A stretch of DNA of 64,000 nt, from NCBI RefSeq assembly GCF_002368195.1, contig NZ_AP018178.1, forward strand, positions 5,112,145 through 5,176,144, read 5' to 3'. This DNA is from Calothrix sp. NIES-2100 (lineage in GTDB: Bacteria; Cyanobacteriota; Cyanobacteriia; Cyanobacteriales; Nostocaceae). Shown in pieces: positions 18,623 through 27,112 of the stretch (the first letter of the stretch is position 1; each line of letters opens with the position of its first letter). Position numbers and translations under genes: made by a program. Under the pieces are notes generated by a model that saw only the letters and a program-made list of their open reading frames with translations, was not told the origin of the DNA and made no database searches.

Positions 18623-19006
18623 CTAGAGGGGTAATCCAGGTAATCCTTGTAAATTGCGATAAGCACTAACGCAAGCAGGGCAATCACAACCAAATAAAGC
18701 TATAGCTCCATTACTCTCTGCTTCACTAAATTCGAGTTTGGCAGCATCGCTAGTTGTTCCTTGGTTTGATGCCACAACTTGTGTTGATTGAGCAGCAACA
18801 GCGTTATTTTTACTCCGCCGAATACAGACCAAAGGTGTGGGATAAGCACCGTGAGGAGAATGTACACATGCACGACCATCAGCAGTATAAATGACTTCGG
18901 TTGAACGAAGAGCTGCATGAGCAGGGTGACCCATCATCACCATAGACAGCATCGATGTAAATACTGTAGGAGTGGAGAGCAAATGCAACAGAAATTTTCT
19001 ATTCAT
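18623..19006 (-). CDS. Small exported cysteine-containing protein
   Basis: A 127-residue protein that I cannot name. A signal peptide is evident (MNRKFLLHLLSTPTVF...MVMMGHPAHA, cleavage after AHA near 31). The mature part has VIYTADGRACVHSPHGAYPTP, with CVH and a later cysteine (LVCIRRS), and ends with FGCDCPACVSAYRNLQG, containing a CxCxxC group that could bind metal or form disulphides. The start is ATG 19006 (MNRK); an upstream in-frame TTG at 19015 is less likely. It is expected in the periplasm or lumen. It is alone, followed by a strong terminator. Confidence 0.75.
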   Translation of the reverse strand: MNRKFLLHLLSTPTVFTSMLSMVMMGHPAHAALRSTEVIYTADGRACVHSPHGAYPTPLVCIRRSKNNAVAAQSTQVVASNQGTTSDAAKLEFSEAESNGAIALFGCDCPACVSAYRNLQGLPGLPL

Positions 19007-19181
19007 ATCAATCAAGAACCTTTTTCAATTCAGTAAAACTAAATCCGGAAATTTGTTGCCTAATTTTTGTTTAATCTTTTACATTTTCATCCAAAACTTT
19101 TTTACATTTGAAAGTAAAACATAAAAGATTAAGAAGCATTTTAGCAGAAGCAATTTATCAAATATATATCTGTGGAAGTAC

Positions 19182-19214
19182 CATTGATATGTCATTGATA
19201 TGTCATTGATATGT
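19182..19214. repeat. 11-bp tandem repeat, three copies
   Basis: CATTGATATGT occurs three times without spacer, then a partial CATTTA. The period is close to one DNA turn and lies 180 bp upstream of the small exported protein gene, so it could be a protein-binding array, but nothing proves this. Confidence 0.8.
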
Positions 19215-19298
19215 CATTTATGTGTTACTCATGACACATCTTTAAACAGGAATTCCGGTAGAGTTATTAACAATTGGACAATATAAAGAAATATTAAG

Positions 19299-19321
19299 TA
19301 TGGTGGGCATTGCCCACCATA
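19299..19321. repeat. Perfect hairpin downstream of the reductase gene
   Basis: TATGGTGGGC, loop ATT, GCCCACCATA. It lies 75 bp past the stop of the minus-strand OYE-like gene but has no clear T tract, so it may be a dispersed palindrome rather than a terminator. Confidence 0.6.
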
Positions 19322-19395
19322 TCCAGAGAAAAAAGCGAATTTTTTGTGATCCGCAGCTTGAGCGAGATAGCAGATGAACTTAGATAGACTTAATA

Positions 19396-20463
19396 TTATT
19401 GCCAAGCTCGGTCATATTGAACCGGCCAGAGTTTATCATGTCCCAGCTGTTTAGCTGCTAGGTGCGGCCAGTAAGGATTGCGAAGTAGTTCACGTCCTAA
19501 CAGCACAATATCAGCGCTTCCTGTACGAATAATTTGGTCTGCTTGTTCACCAGATGTAATTAAGCCGACTGCGCCTGTATCAATATTTGCTTCCCGGCGG
19601 ATGCGTTCAGCAAATTGAGTTTGATAGCCTGGTTTCAGTGGGATGTTAATCCCCGGTATAATGCCACCTGAAGAGCAGTCAATCAAATCTACACCTAAAG
19701 ACTTGAGTTTGTCACTTAAAGCAACACTTTGCTCTATATCCCAACCCTTGTCAACCCAGTCAGTAGCAGAAATCCGGACAAATAATGGATGTGTTTGTGG
19801 CCAAACTTCTCGCACGCCTTGAACGACTTCCCTTAGCAGACGGGTACGGTTTTCAAAGCTACCACCATAATCATCTGTGCGAGTATTAGCCAAGGGTGAG
19901 AGGAACTGATGCAGCAAGTAACCATGAGCAGCATGAATTTCAATTACTTTGAAGCCAGCTGTTAAAGAACGTTTGGCTGCTTGGACAAAAGCATCTGTAA
20001 CTTGTTGAATACCTTCAATAGTTAGGGCTTCAGGGATGGGGCTATCTTTACTAAAAGCGATCGCACTACTGGAAACTAAAGGTCGCCAACCCTCCTGATT
20101 TTCATCCAAGTATTTTCCGCCCTTGCTTGGTTTAGCCGTGCTGGCTTTTCTCCCCGCATGAGCGAGTTGAATCCCCGCAACAGCACCAAAATTATGAATT
20201 AATTCCACAATTTCGGCTAAATTCTCCACATGTTCATCGGACCAAATTCCCAAATCTTGGGGGCTAATGCGTCCCCTAGCCTCTACTGCTGCTGCTTCTG
20301 TTAAGACTAAACCAGAACCGCCAACTGCACGAGAAGCTAGATGTACCTTGTGCCATTCATTAGCATAACCATTAGTACTGGAATATTGACACATCGGTGA
20401 AACCGCAATGCGGTTACGAAAGGTAACTTCACGAATCCTGAATGCTTCAAACAGGTGTGCCAT
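19396..20463 (-). CDS. NADH:flavin oxidoreductase, old yellow enzyme (YqjM-like)
   Basis: A 355-residue FMN-dependent ene-reductase that would reduce activated C=C bonds with NAD(P)H. The protein is one TIM barrel: TFRNRIAVSPMCQYSS (the PMCQY cysteine marks the YqjM/thermophilic-like class), LVLTEAAAVEARGRISPQD, IQLAHAGRKAS, FKVIEIHAAHGYLLHQFLSP with the substrate-binding histidines, and C-terminal phosphate-binding GLITSGEQAD and DIVLLGRELLRNPYWP. Length and motifs are normal. Cyanobacterial homologues reduce many enones in vitro; the natural substrate is unclear. It stands alone with ATG at 20463. Confidence 0.95.
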   Translation of the reverse strand: MAHLFEAFRIREVTFRNRIAVSPMCQYSSTNGYANEWHKVHLASRAVGGSGLVLTEAAAVEARGRISPQDLGIWSDEHVENLAEIVELIHNFGAVAGIQLAHAGRKASTAKPSKGGKYLDENQEGWRPLVSSSAIAFSKDSPIPEALTIEGIQQVTDAFVQAAKRSLTAGFKVIEIHAAHGYLLHQFLSPLANTRTDDYGGSFENRTRLLREVVQGVREVWPQTHPLFVRISATDWVDKGWDIEQSVALSDKLKSLGVDLIDCSSGGIIPGINIPLKPGYQTQFAERIRREANIDTGAVGLITSGEQADQIIRTGSADIVLLGRELLRNPYWPHLAAKQLGHDKLWPVQYDRAWQ

Positions 20464-21042
20464 TGTTATAGATTCCTTCTCTTGGTAGGTGAAAGAAATT
20501 AGTAATAGAGTTACGCAGTAAATTCACATTAGCTGAAACGTCTATAGATAGATGTTTTCCTAAACACACTGAAGTTGGGAAGCAAAGCAACAATCAACAG
20601 GATCGCATTGCTACATTCCACAGTTGTAAGTGCCAAGAAAATCATCAATTACATCACATGTGTAGTTAGTAGTTATGTCAGCCAGACTCAAACAGCTTTC
20701 GATATTTGATACCAAGTTGAAGATGCAGATTTGGTTTAAGAGGTCAGCTATGTGCCTGTCTAAATCAAGAATCAGCATCCCTGCTAATAAACTCATCAAA
20801 TGAGTTTCATATATTCAAAGTATGACAAAAGCAAAGAGGAACAGACAATTAGAAAGACAAAATTGCGATCGCGCCAGTAAGATGATATTGACCGCATTTT
20901 GTCACATGAGAGTGGGCACTTAAGCAAAGTTAAACTCGTCACCATTACACATCATAGATACATCTGGGTTAACAGTGCTGTAAAACCAGGAAGATTCTCA
21001 AAAAAACAATTAAAATGTGCCACTTAATTTGAGGAGAGTAAC
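20464..21042. other. Divergent intergenic region, no gene seen
   Basis: This 579-bp gap separates the reductase gene (minus) from the small exported protein gene (plus). Open frames of about 60 codons on the minus strand have no protein-like features. No operator or RNA gene is recognised. Confidence 0.5.
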
Positions 21043-21432
21043 GTGAAAACAGCAGTAATTGTCAAAACATTAATTGCATCGCTAGGTTTTTTGAGTTTGT
21101 TTACCCCAAATCAGGCTGGGGCGCAACTAATACCACAACCTTGGGTGTCAGTGGGTGGGAATGATGGCGATGTCACCTATGCGGTGGGAGCTAGAGCTTT
21201 AAATTTAGGTGTGGAAGTAGGCGCAGGCCCCAACGGTTCTACAGGAGTAGATGTTTTGAAATTTCTCAATTTACCAGTTATATCACCTTATGTGGGACTA
21301 GGATATTACTCAGAAGATAAAGGTGTTGCGGTTTCTGGTGGTGTTCAGGTGGGTGCTACCGATCATGTTTTTGTTGGTGCAGGTTACAATTCTGTTCGTG
21401 GTTTCAATGGACAACTAGGAGTAAGATTCTAA
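21043..21432 (+). CDS. Small exported beta-rich protein
   Basis: A 129-residue protein with a clear signal peptide (KTLIASLGFLSLFTPNQAGAQ, cut near residue 28). The mature part alternates glycine with small and aromatic residues (VGARALNLGVEVGAGPNGS, ISPYVGLGYYSEDKG, VFVGAGYNSVRGFNGQLGVRF) and ends in phenylalanine, like a small outer-membrane beta-barrel or surface protein. I cannot name a family. It starts at GTG 21043: GAGGAG lies six bases upstream at the ideal distance, and no ATG is available. The gene is alone. Confidence 0.75.
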   Translation: MKTAVIVKTLIASLGFLSLFTPNQAGAQLIPQPWVSVGGNDGDVTYAVGARALNLGVEVGAGPNGSTGVDVLKFLNLPVISPYVGLGYYSEDKGVAVSGGVQVGATDHVFVGAGYNSVRGFNGQLGVRF

Positions 21433-21543
21433 TTTCTACAACAAAAGTATTCTGGAAGTGGAAAGCATGTTACAAGCGATCGCTAATCTCAACCCCCTAG
21501 CAAGTCGAAAATTTGCCACCCTCTGTGTACCTGAAAATTAATG

Positions 21544-21786
21544 CTATCTTTCGAGTTGTTCAATGCCAATGATTTCGCGATCGCCTGCAATTTCTTTGTG
21601 GGTATGAAATGTGAAATGTCGATGCTGTCCGACTTTTTGCCACTCTTGTTGTAACGCTGCGTGCGGATATTTGCCACTGTTGAGCATTTCCAACATTCGC
21701 GGCCAATTTAGTTGAATACTGTGGATATCTCCAATAAAAACTTTCAAGCGACCAATGTTAGCGATCGCGTAAATCCCAGAAGCCAT
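21544..21786 (-). CDS. GIY-YIG-like mini-protein
   Basis: An 80-residue protein matching the layout of the GIY-YIG nuclease domain: GIYAIANIGRLKVFIG at 4-19 (the YIG motif reads FIG), a helix with NWPRMLEML and NSGKYPHAALQQEWQKVG, then FTFHTHKEI. The catalytic arginine and glutamate of active GIY-YIG enzymes are not clear, so it may bind DNA without cutting it, or be a degenerate derivative. Such stand-alone short forms occur in filamentous cyanobacteria. A HIP1 site lies within the gene. Start ATG 21786. Confidence 0.6.
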   Translation of the reverse strand: MASGIYAIANIGRLKVFIGDIHSIQLNWPRMLEMLNSGKYPHAALQQEWQKVGQHRHFTFHTHKEIAGDREIIGIEQLER

Positions 21787-21935
21787 GAATACATCTCTCT
21801 TGAAAATAGGGGCTAGGGGAACCAGGACTAGGGAAGAAAGATTTTCCTACCCTCGTTGTCTGATTGATCACATGACCATCTAACTTGAAAATAGGGATTA
21901 GGGGGGCAATCAGGACAAATGCCCCATTCCCAAAG

Positions 21936-24005
21936 CTACCCTTCTAGCGATCGCTTATATACTGGTTTTCTTTGGGAATCATAGATAGCCAAGGACAAGT
22001 TCGCATTGTCACTGATGACTCCTAGAGCTTGCTGCAAAAGTTCCAAGTGCTTATTCCCGTTAGTAATTATGTTTGGTTTTCCTGGTAGATTAGGAGGTAA
22101 ATTACTTTGCCGTGCTAGGTCATATTCACGGGTTAATTGCACAGTAATCTCTTGATTATTGATGATAAAAGTACAAATCCGCATTCCCTCAGTGCAAACT
22201 TTATTCAGATCTGTACGGGTTTGTTGCAACCTATTCGCAATTTCTAGTTTTGCTTGTGCTTGTTTGAGTGTGGCAGAGTATGGTTCTATTAAAGATTGAG
22301 CCTGACGGTATTGAAAGCTATTCTCGGCAATTTGTTTGGCAGACTGTACAGCTAATTCCCATTGGGCTACAGCCGCCTGCCATTGTTGCTTTTGCTCATA
22401 TGTCTTGGCAAGCTTTGCAGCGTTGATTGCTTGTTGGTAAGTTTTGCTAGCTAATAGTTCTTTTGTGGCGCGATTGGTTGCTGCTGCCAGTTTTGGTTTG
22501 TATTCTATCAACAGTTGTTGTGCTTCTGGGTATGCAGAGCTAGTCTGGGGTACGATATTCAAAGCATTAACTGCTACCTGCCAAGTAGACTGAACTTTTT
22601 GTAAGTCCTTTAAGGATTTGGTTGTTGTTTCTTGCCCTGAGGCGGCATTGGCTACAGCTTTAGCAGCTTCGACTTTCTTTAACCATTTTTCTGCTACGAG
22701 TAATTGCTGGTTAATACTGTTTAATCCGGCACGATAAACCAGTAATTGTCCTTGTGCTAGATTGTACAATTCGCTATTGGCTGCGATCGCTTCTAATGGT
22801 GCGATCGCCCGTCGCCACAGTTTTTGTCTAGCTTGCAATTCCTCTAAGTTAGTAGTAGGCAATTTAGATTTCCTCATCGCCAAAGATCCTGCTTGCAAAG
22901 CCTTGACTACCTGATCGATTTTTTCCACCGTTCCAGATAAACTTGCTTGTAGCTCCTCGATTTTTTGGTGATGAATAGACCAAGGTGGGATCTGTGATAA
23001 TTCTAAAGTTGATGCTTCTATTTGCTGTTGCACCGATAATAATTGTTTTTCCGATTTAGCTTGGTGCATCAATCGTCTAGATTCTGTTTTCAATTGCTCA
23101 GCATTTTGTATTGCCTGACACTGTGATATTAAACAAGGATTAGTCAGTAAATAAGTTCCGGAACCTAACAAAACAATTCCGACACACACTACACCCAACA
23201 AAATCGCTTTAATTGGTTTTGCTGGCTTAGAAATCAACAAATCTGGCCCGCCTGCGAAGGGGTCAAAGGCTTCTTCTTCAGAGTCATCGCTCTTTGGAGT
23301 TGTGGAGACACCAGGCGTGAATGCTGAATCAGTCTCATCGATAAATGAATTTGTGGAGACAGCAGGGGCGAATGGTGAATCATTCTCATCAATGAATGAA
23401 TTTGTGGAGACACCAGGCGTAAATGGTGAATCATTTTCATCAATGAATGAATTTGTGGAGATACCAGGCGTGAATGCTGAATCATTCTCATCGATTGTAG
23501 CTGCTCTCATGGGGTCAGAGAATGAAGGGAAGATTAATCGATTACCAAAGGAGTTACCCTTTGACTCGTCCAAATCACTCGCTTGTAGAGTCGGGTAGGC
23601 ATTTATCTTATCGATTTCCACCCTCTGCTTAATATAGAGGGAACGTTTGCTATAAGGACGTTGTTCACCCAATACTCTCAGAAAGCATTGTACAATTTGT
23701 TCTTCTTGATCGCTTGTTAGTGACTGGATGACATCCTCAACCAGTTGAAACAGTGTTGGAGTGTCAACTGTCAAACCTACTGGATGTTGAATGAGAATCA
23801 TCAGTTCGTCATTAGTGACGGCACACTTTACTTGGAAGACTCCGCCAGATGAAACTTCGGACAGGAAGAGTTCCTGCAAAGTTTTGGTTAGCAGCTGTAA
23901 GTCATCCGGCTGAACTGCTACTTTCATAGAGGGTTCTTCTATATTGTGTTTCTTATCTTTGAGGGTGGGAAAGGAAGGACTTTCGTTTGTTGAATGCAGA
24001 TGCAC
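21936..24005 (-). CDS. Single-pass membrane coiled-coil protein with 17-residue repeats
   Basis: A protein of up to 689 residues and unknown function. The cytoplasmic part opens with an alpha/beta domain (about 27-130, MKVAVQPDDLQLLTKTL... QPVGL-like strand pairs), then four tandem 17-residue repeats (IDENDS.F.PGVSTNSF, about 170-235), then an acidic stretch. A membrane helix (IKAILLGVVCVGIVLLGSGTYL) lies near 268-290. The periplasmic part is mainly helical with repeated W..A...L motifs spaced about 40 residues apart, resembling TPR or coiled coils, and four cysteines. The first possible start is GTG 24005; ATG at residue 27 is a good alternative. It is divergent from the sucC-like gene. Confidence 0.8.
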   Translation of the reverse strand: MHLHSTNESPSFPTLKDKKHNIEEPSMKVAVQPDDLQLLTKTLQELFLSEVSSGGVFQVKCAVTNDELMILIQHPVGLTVDTPTLFQLVEDVIQSLTSDQEEQIVQCFLRVLGEQRPYSKRSLYIKQRVEIDKINAYPTLQASDLDESKGNSFGNRLIFPSFSDPMRAATIDENDSAFTPGISTNSFIDENDSPFTPGVSTNSFIDENDSPFAPAVSTNSFIDETDSAFTPGVSTTPKSDDSEEEAFDPFAGGPDLLISKPAKPIKAILLGVVCVGIVLLGSGTYLLTNPCLISQCQAIQNAEQLKTESRRLMHQAKSEKQLLSVQQQIEASTLELSQIPPWSIHHQKIEELQASLSGTVEKIDQVVKALQAGSLAMRKSKLPTTNLEELQARQKLWRRAIAPLEAIAANSELYNLAQGQLLVYRAGLNSINQQLLVAEKWLKKVEAAKAVANAASGQETTTKSLKDLQKVQSTWQVAVNALNIVPQTSSAYPEAQQLLIEYKPKLAAATNRATKELLASKTYQQAINAAKLAKTYEQKQQWQAAVAQWELAVQSAKQIAENSFQYRQAQSLIEPYSATLKQAQAKLEIANRLQQTRTDLNKVCTEGMRICTFIINNQEITVQLTREYDLARQSNLPPNLPGKPNIITNGNKHLELLQQALGVISDNANLSLAIYDSQRKPVYKRSLEG

Positions 24006-24137
24006 AGTTTAAGCAACCAGAGCCAGATAATCAGATTGACCAACTTTCTAACACAACTTCTGACTTTTGAGCAAAAATCCACCGGACTGGAATTATCTGC
24101 GGCTGCTAAGTTGGCTACTGCTAAAAGTAATATTTGA
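23994..24137 (+). CDS. Possible small ORF (47 codons), unproven
   Basis: ATG 23994 opens a 47-codon frame (MQMHSLSNQSQIIRLTNF at the start, ending ATAKSNI). It overlaps the extreme 5' end of the minus-strand membrane protein gene only if that gene uses its GTG start. AAGGAAGGA lies about 14 bases upstream, rather far for a ribosome binding site. A strong plus-strand terminator follows at 24258, suggesting that something is transcribed here in this direction. It could equally be a small RNA. Confidence 0.25.
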   Translation: MQMHSLSNQSQIIRLTNFLTQLLTFEQKSTGLELSAAAKLATAKSNI

Positions 24138-24544
24138 CAATCGTGCTTAAAGTAGAAATTACAGCAGAAAAATGGGCATAATAAAATTTTTGGACATTCT
24201 CCCTCACTGCGCGGGTCATTTGTAGGGCAAAACCATTGCTAAACCTCTACTACTAACAAAATCTCCACCCACAAGGGAATGGAGATTTTTCCAGTAGACT
24301 GAAAATAATCATAAATATGGTGGTTCGCTGACAACCTAGAAAATTTACTGAGGAGATTGATGACATCTTGTTGAGTGACCACCGAATTTTTGGTTGGGAA
24401 ATTTAATTTACCTTACTGGCTGAATTAGATAAAATTGAACGATGAAAAATAAATTTTTATAGCTTAGGACTTAAGCCAGAACTTTATTCACAACAATACT
24501 CACAGCAATACTTTGCAAATAATGTCGCTACCAGGTGCGTGTTC
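24006..24544. other. Divergent intergenic region upstream of sucC
   Basis: Contains the possible small ORF at 23994-24137 and a plus-strand terminator at 24258-24290. The remaining 250 bp up to the sucC-like start are AT-rich and must hold its promoter. No other gene is seen. Confidence 0.5.
24258..24290 (+). terminator. Intrinsic terminator without an assigned gene
   Basis: AAAATCTCCA, a 12-base loop, TGGAGATTTT, then T. The perfect 10-bp stem with T tract is a good plus-strand terminator, but the annotated gene upstream runs the other way. Confidence 0.65.
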
Positions 24545-25771
24545 ATGGATTTATTAGAATACCAAGTTAAAGAATGGTTTGGGAAAATAGGCATTCCTGT
24601 ATTACCCTCTCAACGAATTGACCATCCCACAGATCTCAAGCGGTTAAAAATTCGCTATCCCGTAGTCCTCAAATCCCAAGTCCATGCAGCTGAACGGGCT
24701 AAAGCTGGTGGAGTTAGGATTGTCGAAACAACAATTGATGCGATCGCCGCTGCACAATCAATCTTCAATTTGCCAATTTGGGGCGAGTTACCAGAGGTTG
24801 TGCTGGCAGAATCAAAATATGATGCTAAGCAAGAATTATATTTAGCAGTGGTTTTAGATACCGCTGTTTGCCGACCAGTACTTTTAGGCTGCAAGGAAGC
24901 AGATATTGATTGGGAATCGGCAGGAGAAAAAATGCAGTATGTTGTTGTCAAACAGGAATTTTCTCCATTTTATGCCCGCCGACTAGCTTTGAAACTAGGT
25001 TTAGAGGGCACGCTAATGCAATCGATTAGCGATGTTATAGAAAAGATGTATCAGCTATTTATGCAAAAAGACTTAGACTTAGTAGAAATTAATCCCCTAG
25101 CAATCAGTGCCTCCGGTCAAGTCATGGCGCTGAATGGTAAAGTGAGAGTCAATCAACGGGCGATTGGTCGTCATCCAGAAATCGCCCAAATGGCAGCAAA
25201 AATAGTCAAAACTAATGGTCATAGTCAGACTAATGGGCATTTGGGCAAATGGGATAACTTAGAAATGCACGGTAAAATCGGCATTCTGGGTAATGGTACT
25301 GGTTCGGTATTGGCAACTTTAGATTTAGTCGTCAATGCTGGAGGTAAGCCTGGTCTGTGCTTGAATTTACGCCATGCTTTTTTAAGTGATACTGCCCAGA
25401 CTACATTCTGCGATCGCTTAGATACAAGTTTGAAAATCTTGGCTGCTGATAAAACTGTACAAGTGATCTTGATCAATCTCTTGGGTAGTATTCCCGAATC
25501 TACAGAATTTGCGGAAATTCTCAGCAGATTTCTCCAACAAGACAAAAGTGCAGTTCAACCGCAGGCTGTACGTACAAATGGTAACAAAAACCGTCGTGAA
25601 GGCGGTTTCCCGCGCTTAGTAGTTCGTCTTGCTGGTTCTGAGTTCAACGCCGCTAGAAAATATTTAGCCACACTTAAAAGCCAAGGCGATACCCTGATAT
25701 TAGTAGAAAATTTAGATGAGGCAGTGGCCGAATCAGTCCGTCTGGCAAAGTTAACTACTTATAAAAGGTAA
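24545..25771 (+). CDS. sucC: Succinyl-CoA synthetase beta-like protein with altered motifs
   Basis: A 408-residue homologue of the ADP/GDP-forming succinate-CoA ligase beta subunit. An N-terminal ATP-grasp domain (MDLLEYQVKEWF start, VVLKSQVHAAERAKAGGVR, DLVEINPLAI) is followed by the CoA-ligase flavodoxin-like domain (GKIGILGNGTGSVLATLDL). Against the known family, several conserved catalytic elements are changed: GGRGKAGG is AERAKAGG, the metal-binding LDAK is LNGK, the GGG(A) loop is NLRHAF, and the NIFGGI loop is NLLGSI. It still pairs with a sucD-like gene 347 bp downstream. The start is ATG 24545; GTG 24539 is less likely. The family is secure but normal activity is doubtful. Confidence 0.85.
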   Translation: MDLLEYQVKEWFGKIGIPVLPSQRIDHPTDLKRLKIRYPVVLKSQVHAAERAKAGGVRIVETTIDAIAAAQSIFNLPIWGELPEVVLAESKYDAKQELYLAVVLDTAVCRPVLLGCKEADIDWESAGEKMQYVVVKQEFSPFYARRLALKLGLEGTLMQSISDVIEKMYQLFMQKDLDLVEINPLAISASGQVMALNGKVRVNQRAIGRHPEIAQMAAKIVKTNGHSQTNGHLGKWDNLEMHGKIGILGNGTGSVLATLDLVVNAGGKPGLCLNLRHAFLSDTAQTTFCDRLDTSLKILAADKTVQVILINLLGSIPESTEFAEILSRFLQQDKSAVQPQAVRTNGNKNRREGGFPRLVVRLAGSEFNAARKYLATLKSQGDTLILVENLDEAVAESVRLAKLTTYKR

Positions 25772-26118
25772 TAAAATTTTACCTTGCAAGTAAAAATCCC
25801 CGAAATGAATACAGGCGTTCAAATGTTGGTTGAATAAGTATTGCGATCGCAAATAATCTGTATAGATTTCTGCCTCAGCACTGTGGGAAAAGAGGCGGAA
25901 AATTTCCCAATTATTGAGCGACTTGAAAAGTAGTGGCAATAAGTTAATGTGATCTACAATACTTATTTGACATTTTCCCAGCATAAACTAGATTTAATCA
26001 GTTTTTTCTGACAATATTTGTAAAATATAGTCAAAATTGCATCATGTAACACTATGCATATCTCAATCTCTTCCCTGTAACTTATGGTACAGGGATGCCA
26101 AAATTACCTTAATTTTTT
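25772..26118. other. sucC-sucD spacer
   Basis: A 347-bp gap between the two subunit genes, unusually long for this pair. It is AT-rich with one HIP1-like site and no coding region or clear hairpin. A second promoter for sucD is possible. Confidence 0.45.
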
Positions 26119-27000
26119 ATGAACTTAACGACAGACAGTAAAGTGTTAATCCAAGGGTTCAGTGAATTTATCTCAGCAACTCATATTACGCAAATGAAAG
26201 CTTATGGTACTAATTTAGTTGCTGGTGTAAATCCTGGATTTGGTGGACAACAACTGTACGATCTTCCAGTCTTCGATTTGGTTGAGGAAGTGGTAGCACA
26301 GTTTGGGACAATTGACACAACAATTATATGTGTCAACCCTTACCAAGTGCTAGATGCAGCATTGGAAGCGATCGCCTCTAATATTCGCCAGATTATCATC
26401 ATTTCCGCTGGCGTGCCTCCTTTAGATATGGTGCAATTACTGCGTAAAGCCGAGGCTTGTGAAACGCTGGTGGTCGGCCCTAATAGTCCGGGGATCATTG
26501 TTCCTGGGAAAATTCTCTTAGGTACTCATCCTGGTGAATTTTATACCCCTGGTAATGTGGGTATTGTCAGTCGCAGCAGTACTCTCACCTACGAAGTTGC
26601 TTGGGAATTAACCAAAGCTGGTTTAGGGCAATCAATTAGTGTGAGTATTGGTAGTGACACGATTGTTGGTTCCTCGTTTTTGCAATGGCTGCAAATTCTT
26701 GATGAGGATGAAACTACACAAGCAATTGTCTTAGTAGGTCAACCAGGTGGCGGTAGTGAAGAAGCGGCGGCGCGCTACATTACCGAAGCCATTGATAAAC
26801 CAGTAATTGCCTATATTGCAGGTAAACATGCACCACCAGGAAAACATTGGCGGCAAACTGGCACTTTAGCAACCATTATCGGCCGCGATCCTAACTTTGG
26901 TACAGCACAAAATAAATTAGTTGCTTTCCAAGAAGCACAAGTTCCAGTAGCCGAACGTCCTTCCCAAATTCCCGAATTGGTGAAAAAAGGAATGATATAA
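26119..27000 (+). CDS. sucD: Succinyl-CoA synthetase alpha-like protein lacking key residues
   Basis: A 293-residue homologue of the succinate-CoA ligase alpha subunit, with the CoA-binding Rossmann domain followed by the ligase domain. Family blocks are visible: VLIQGFSEFIS, GVNPGFGG, VVGPNSPGII, VGIVSRSSTLTYE, GQSISVSIGSD, YIAGKHAPPGKHW. But the CoA-binding loop, normally GFTG.QG, reads GFSEFI, and the segment that carries the phosphorylated histidine (GKRMGHAGA in known enzymes) reads GKHWRQTGT, with glutamine at the histidine position. The beta partner is altered in parallel. The protein may have another acyl-CoA related or regulatory role. ATG start with a weak ribosome binding site. Confidence 0.85.
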   Translation: MNLTTDSKVLIQGFSEFISATHITQMKAYGTNLVAGVNPGFGGQQLYDLPVFDLVEEVVAQFGTIDTTIICVNPYQVLDAALEAIASNIRQIIIISAGVPPLDMVQLLRKAEACETLVVGPNSPGIIVPGKILLGTHPGEFYTPGNVGIVSRSSTLTYEVAWELTKAGLGQSISVSIGSDTIVGSSFLQWLQILDEDETTQAIVLVGQPGGGSEEAAARYITEAIDKPVIAYIAGKHAPPGKHWRQTGTLATIIGRDPNFGTAQNKLVAFQEAQVPVAERPSQIPELVKKGMI

Positions 27001-27112
27001 TATCATGTCAATGGTCAATGGTAAACCTTTCTGGTGCGTCGGCTGCGCTCAGGGTACATGGTCAAGAAATTTTAGACTATGGACTGTTGACTGTTGACTG
27101 TTGACTGTTGAC

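Larger units (their letters stand above)
19007..19395. other. Intergenic region with 11-bp tandem repeat and hairpin
   Basis: Between two minus-strand genes. It contains three copies of an 11-bp unit (19182-19214) and a perfect hairpin (19299-19321). The promoter of the downstream small exported protein gene must lie here. No gene is seen. Confidence 0.5.

Noticed and set aside
20611..20799. 62-codon minus-strand frame between the reductase and the small exported protein
   Set aside because: No ribosome binding site, no recognisable motif; kept as intergenic.
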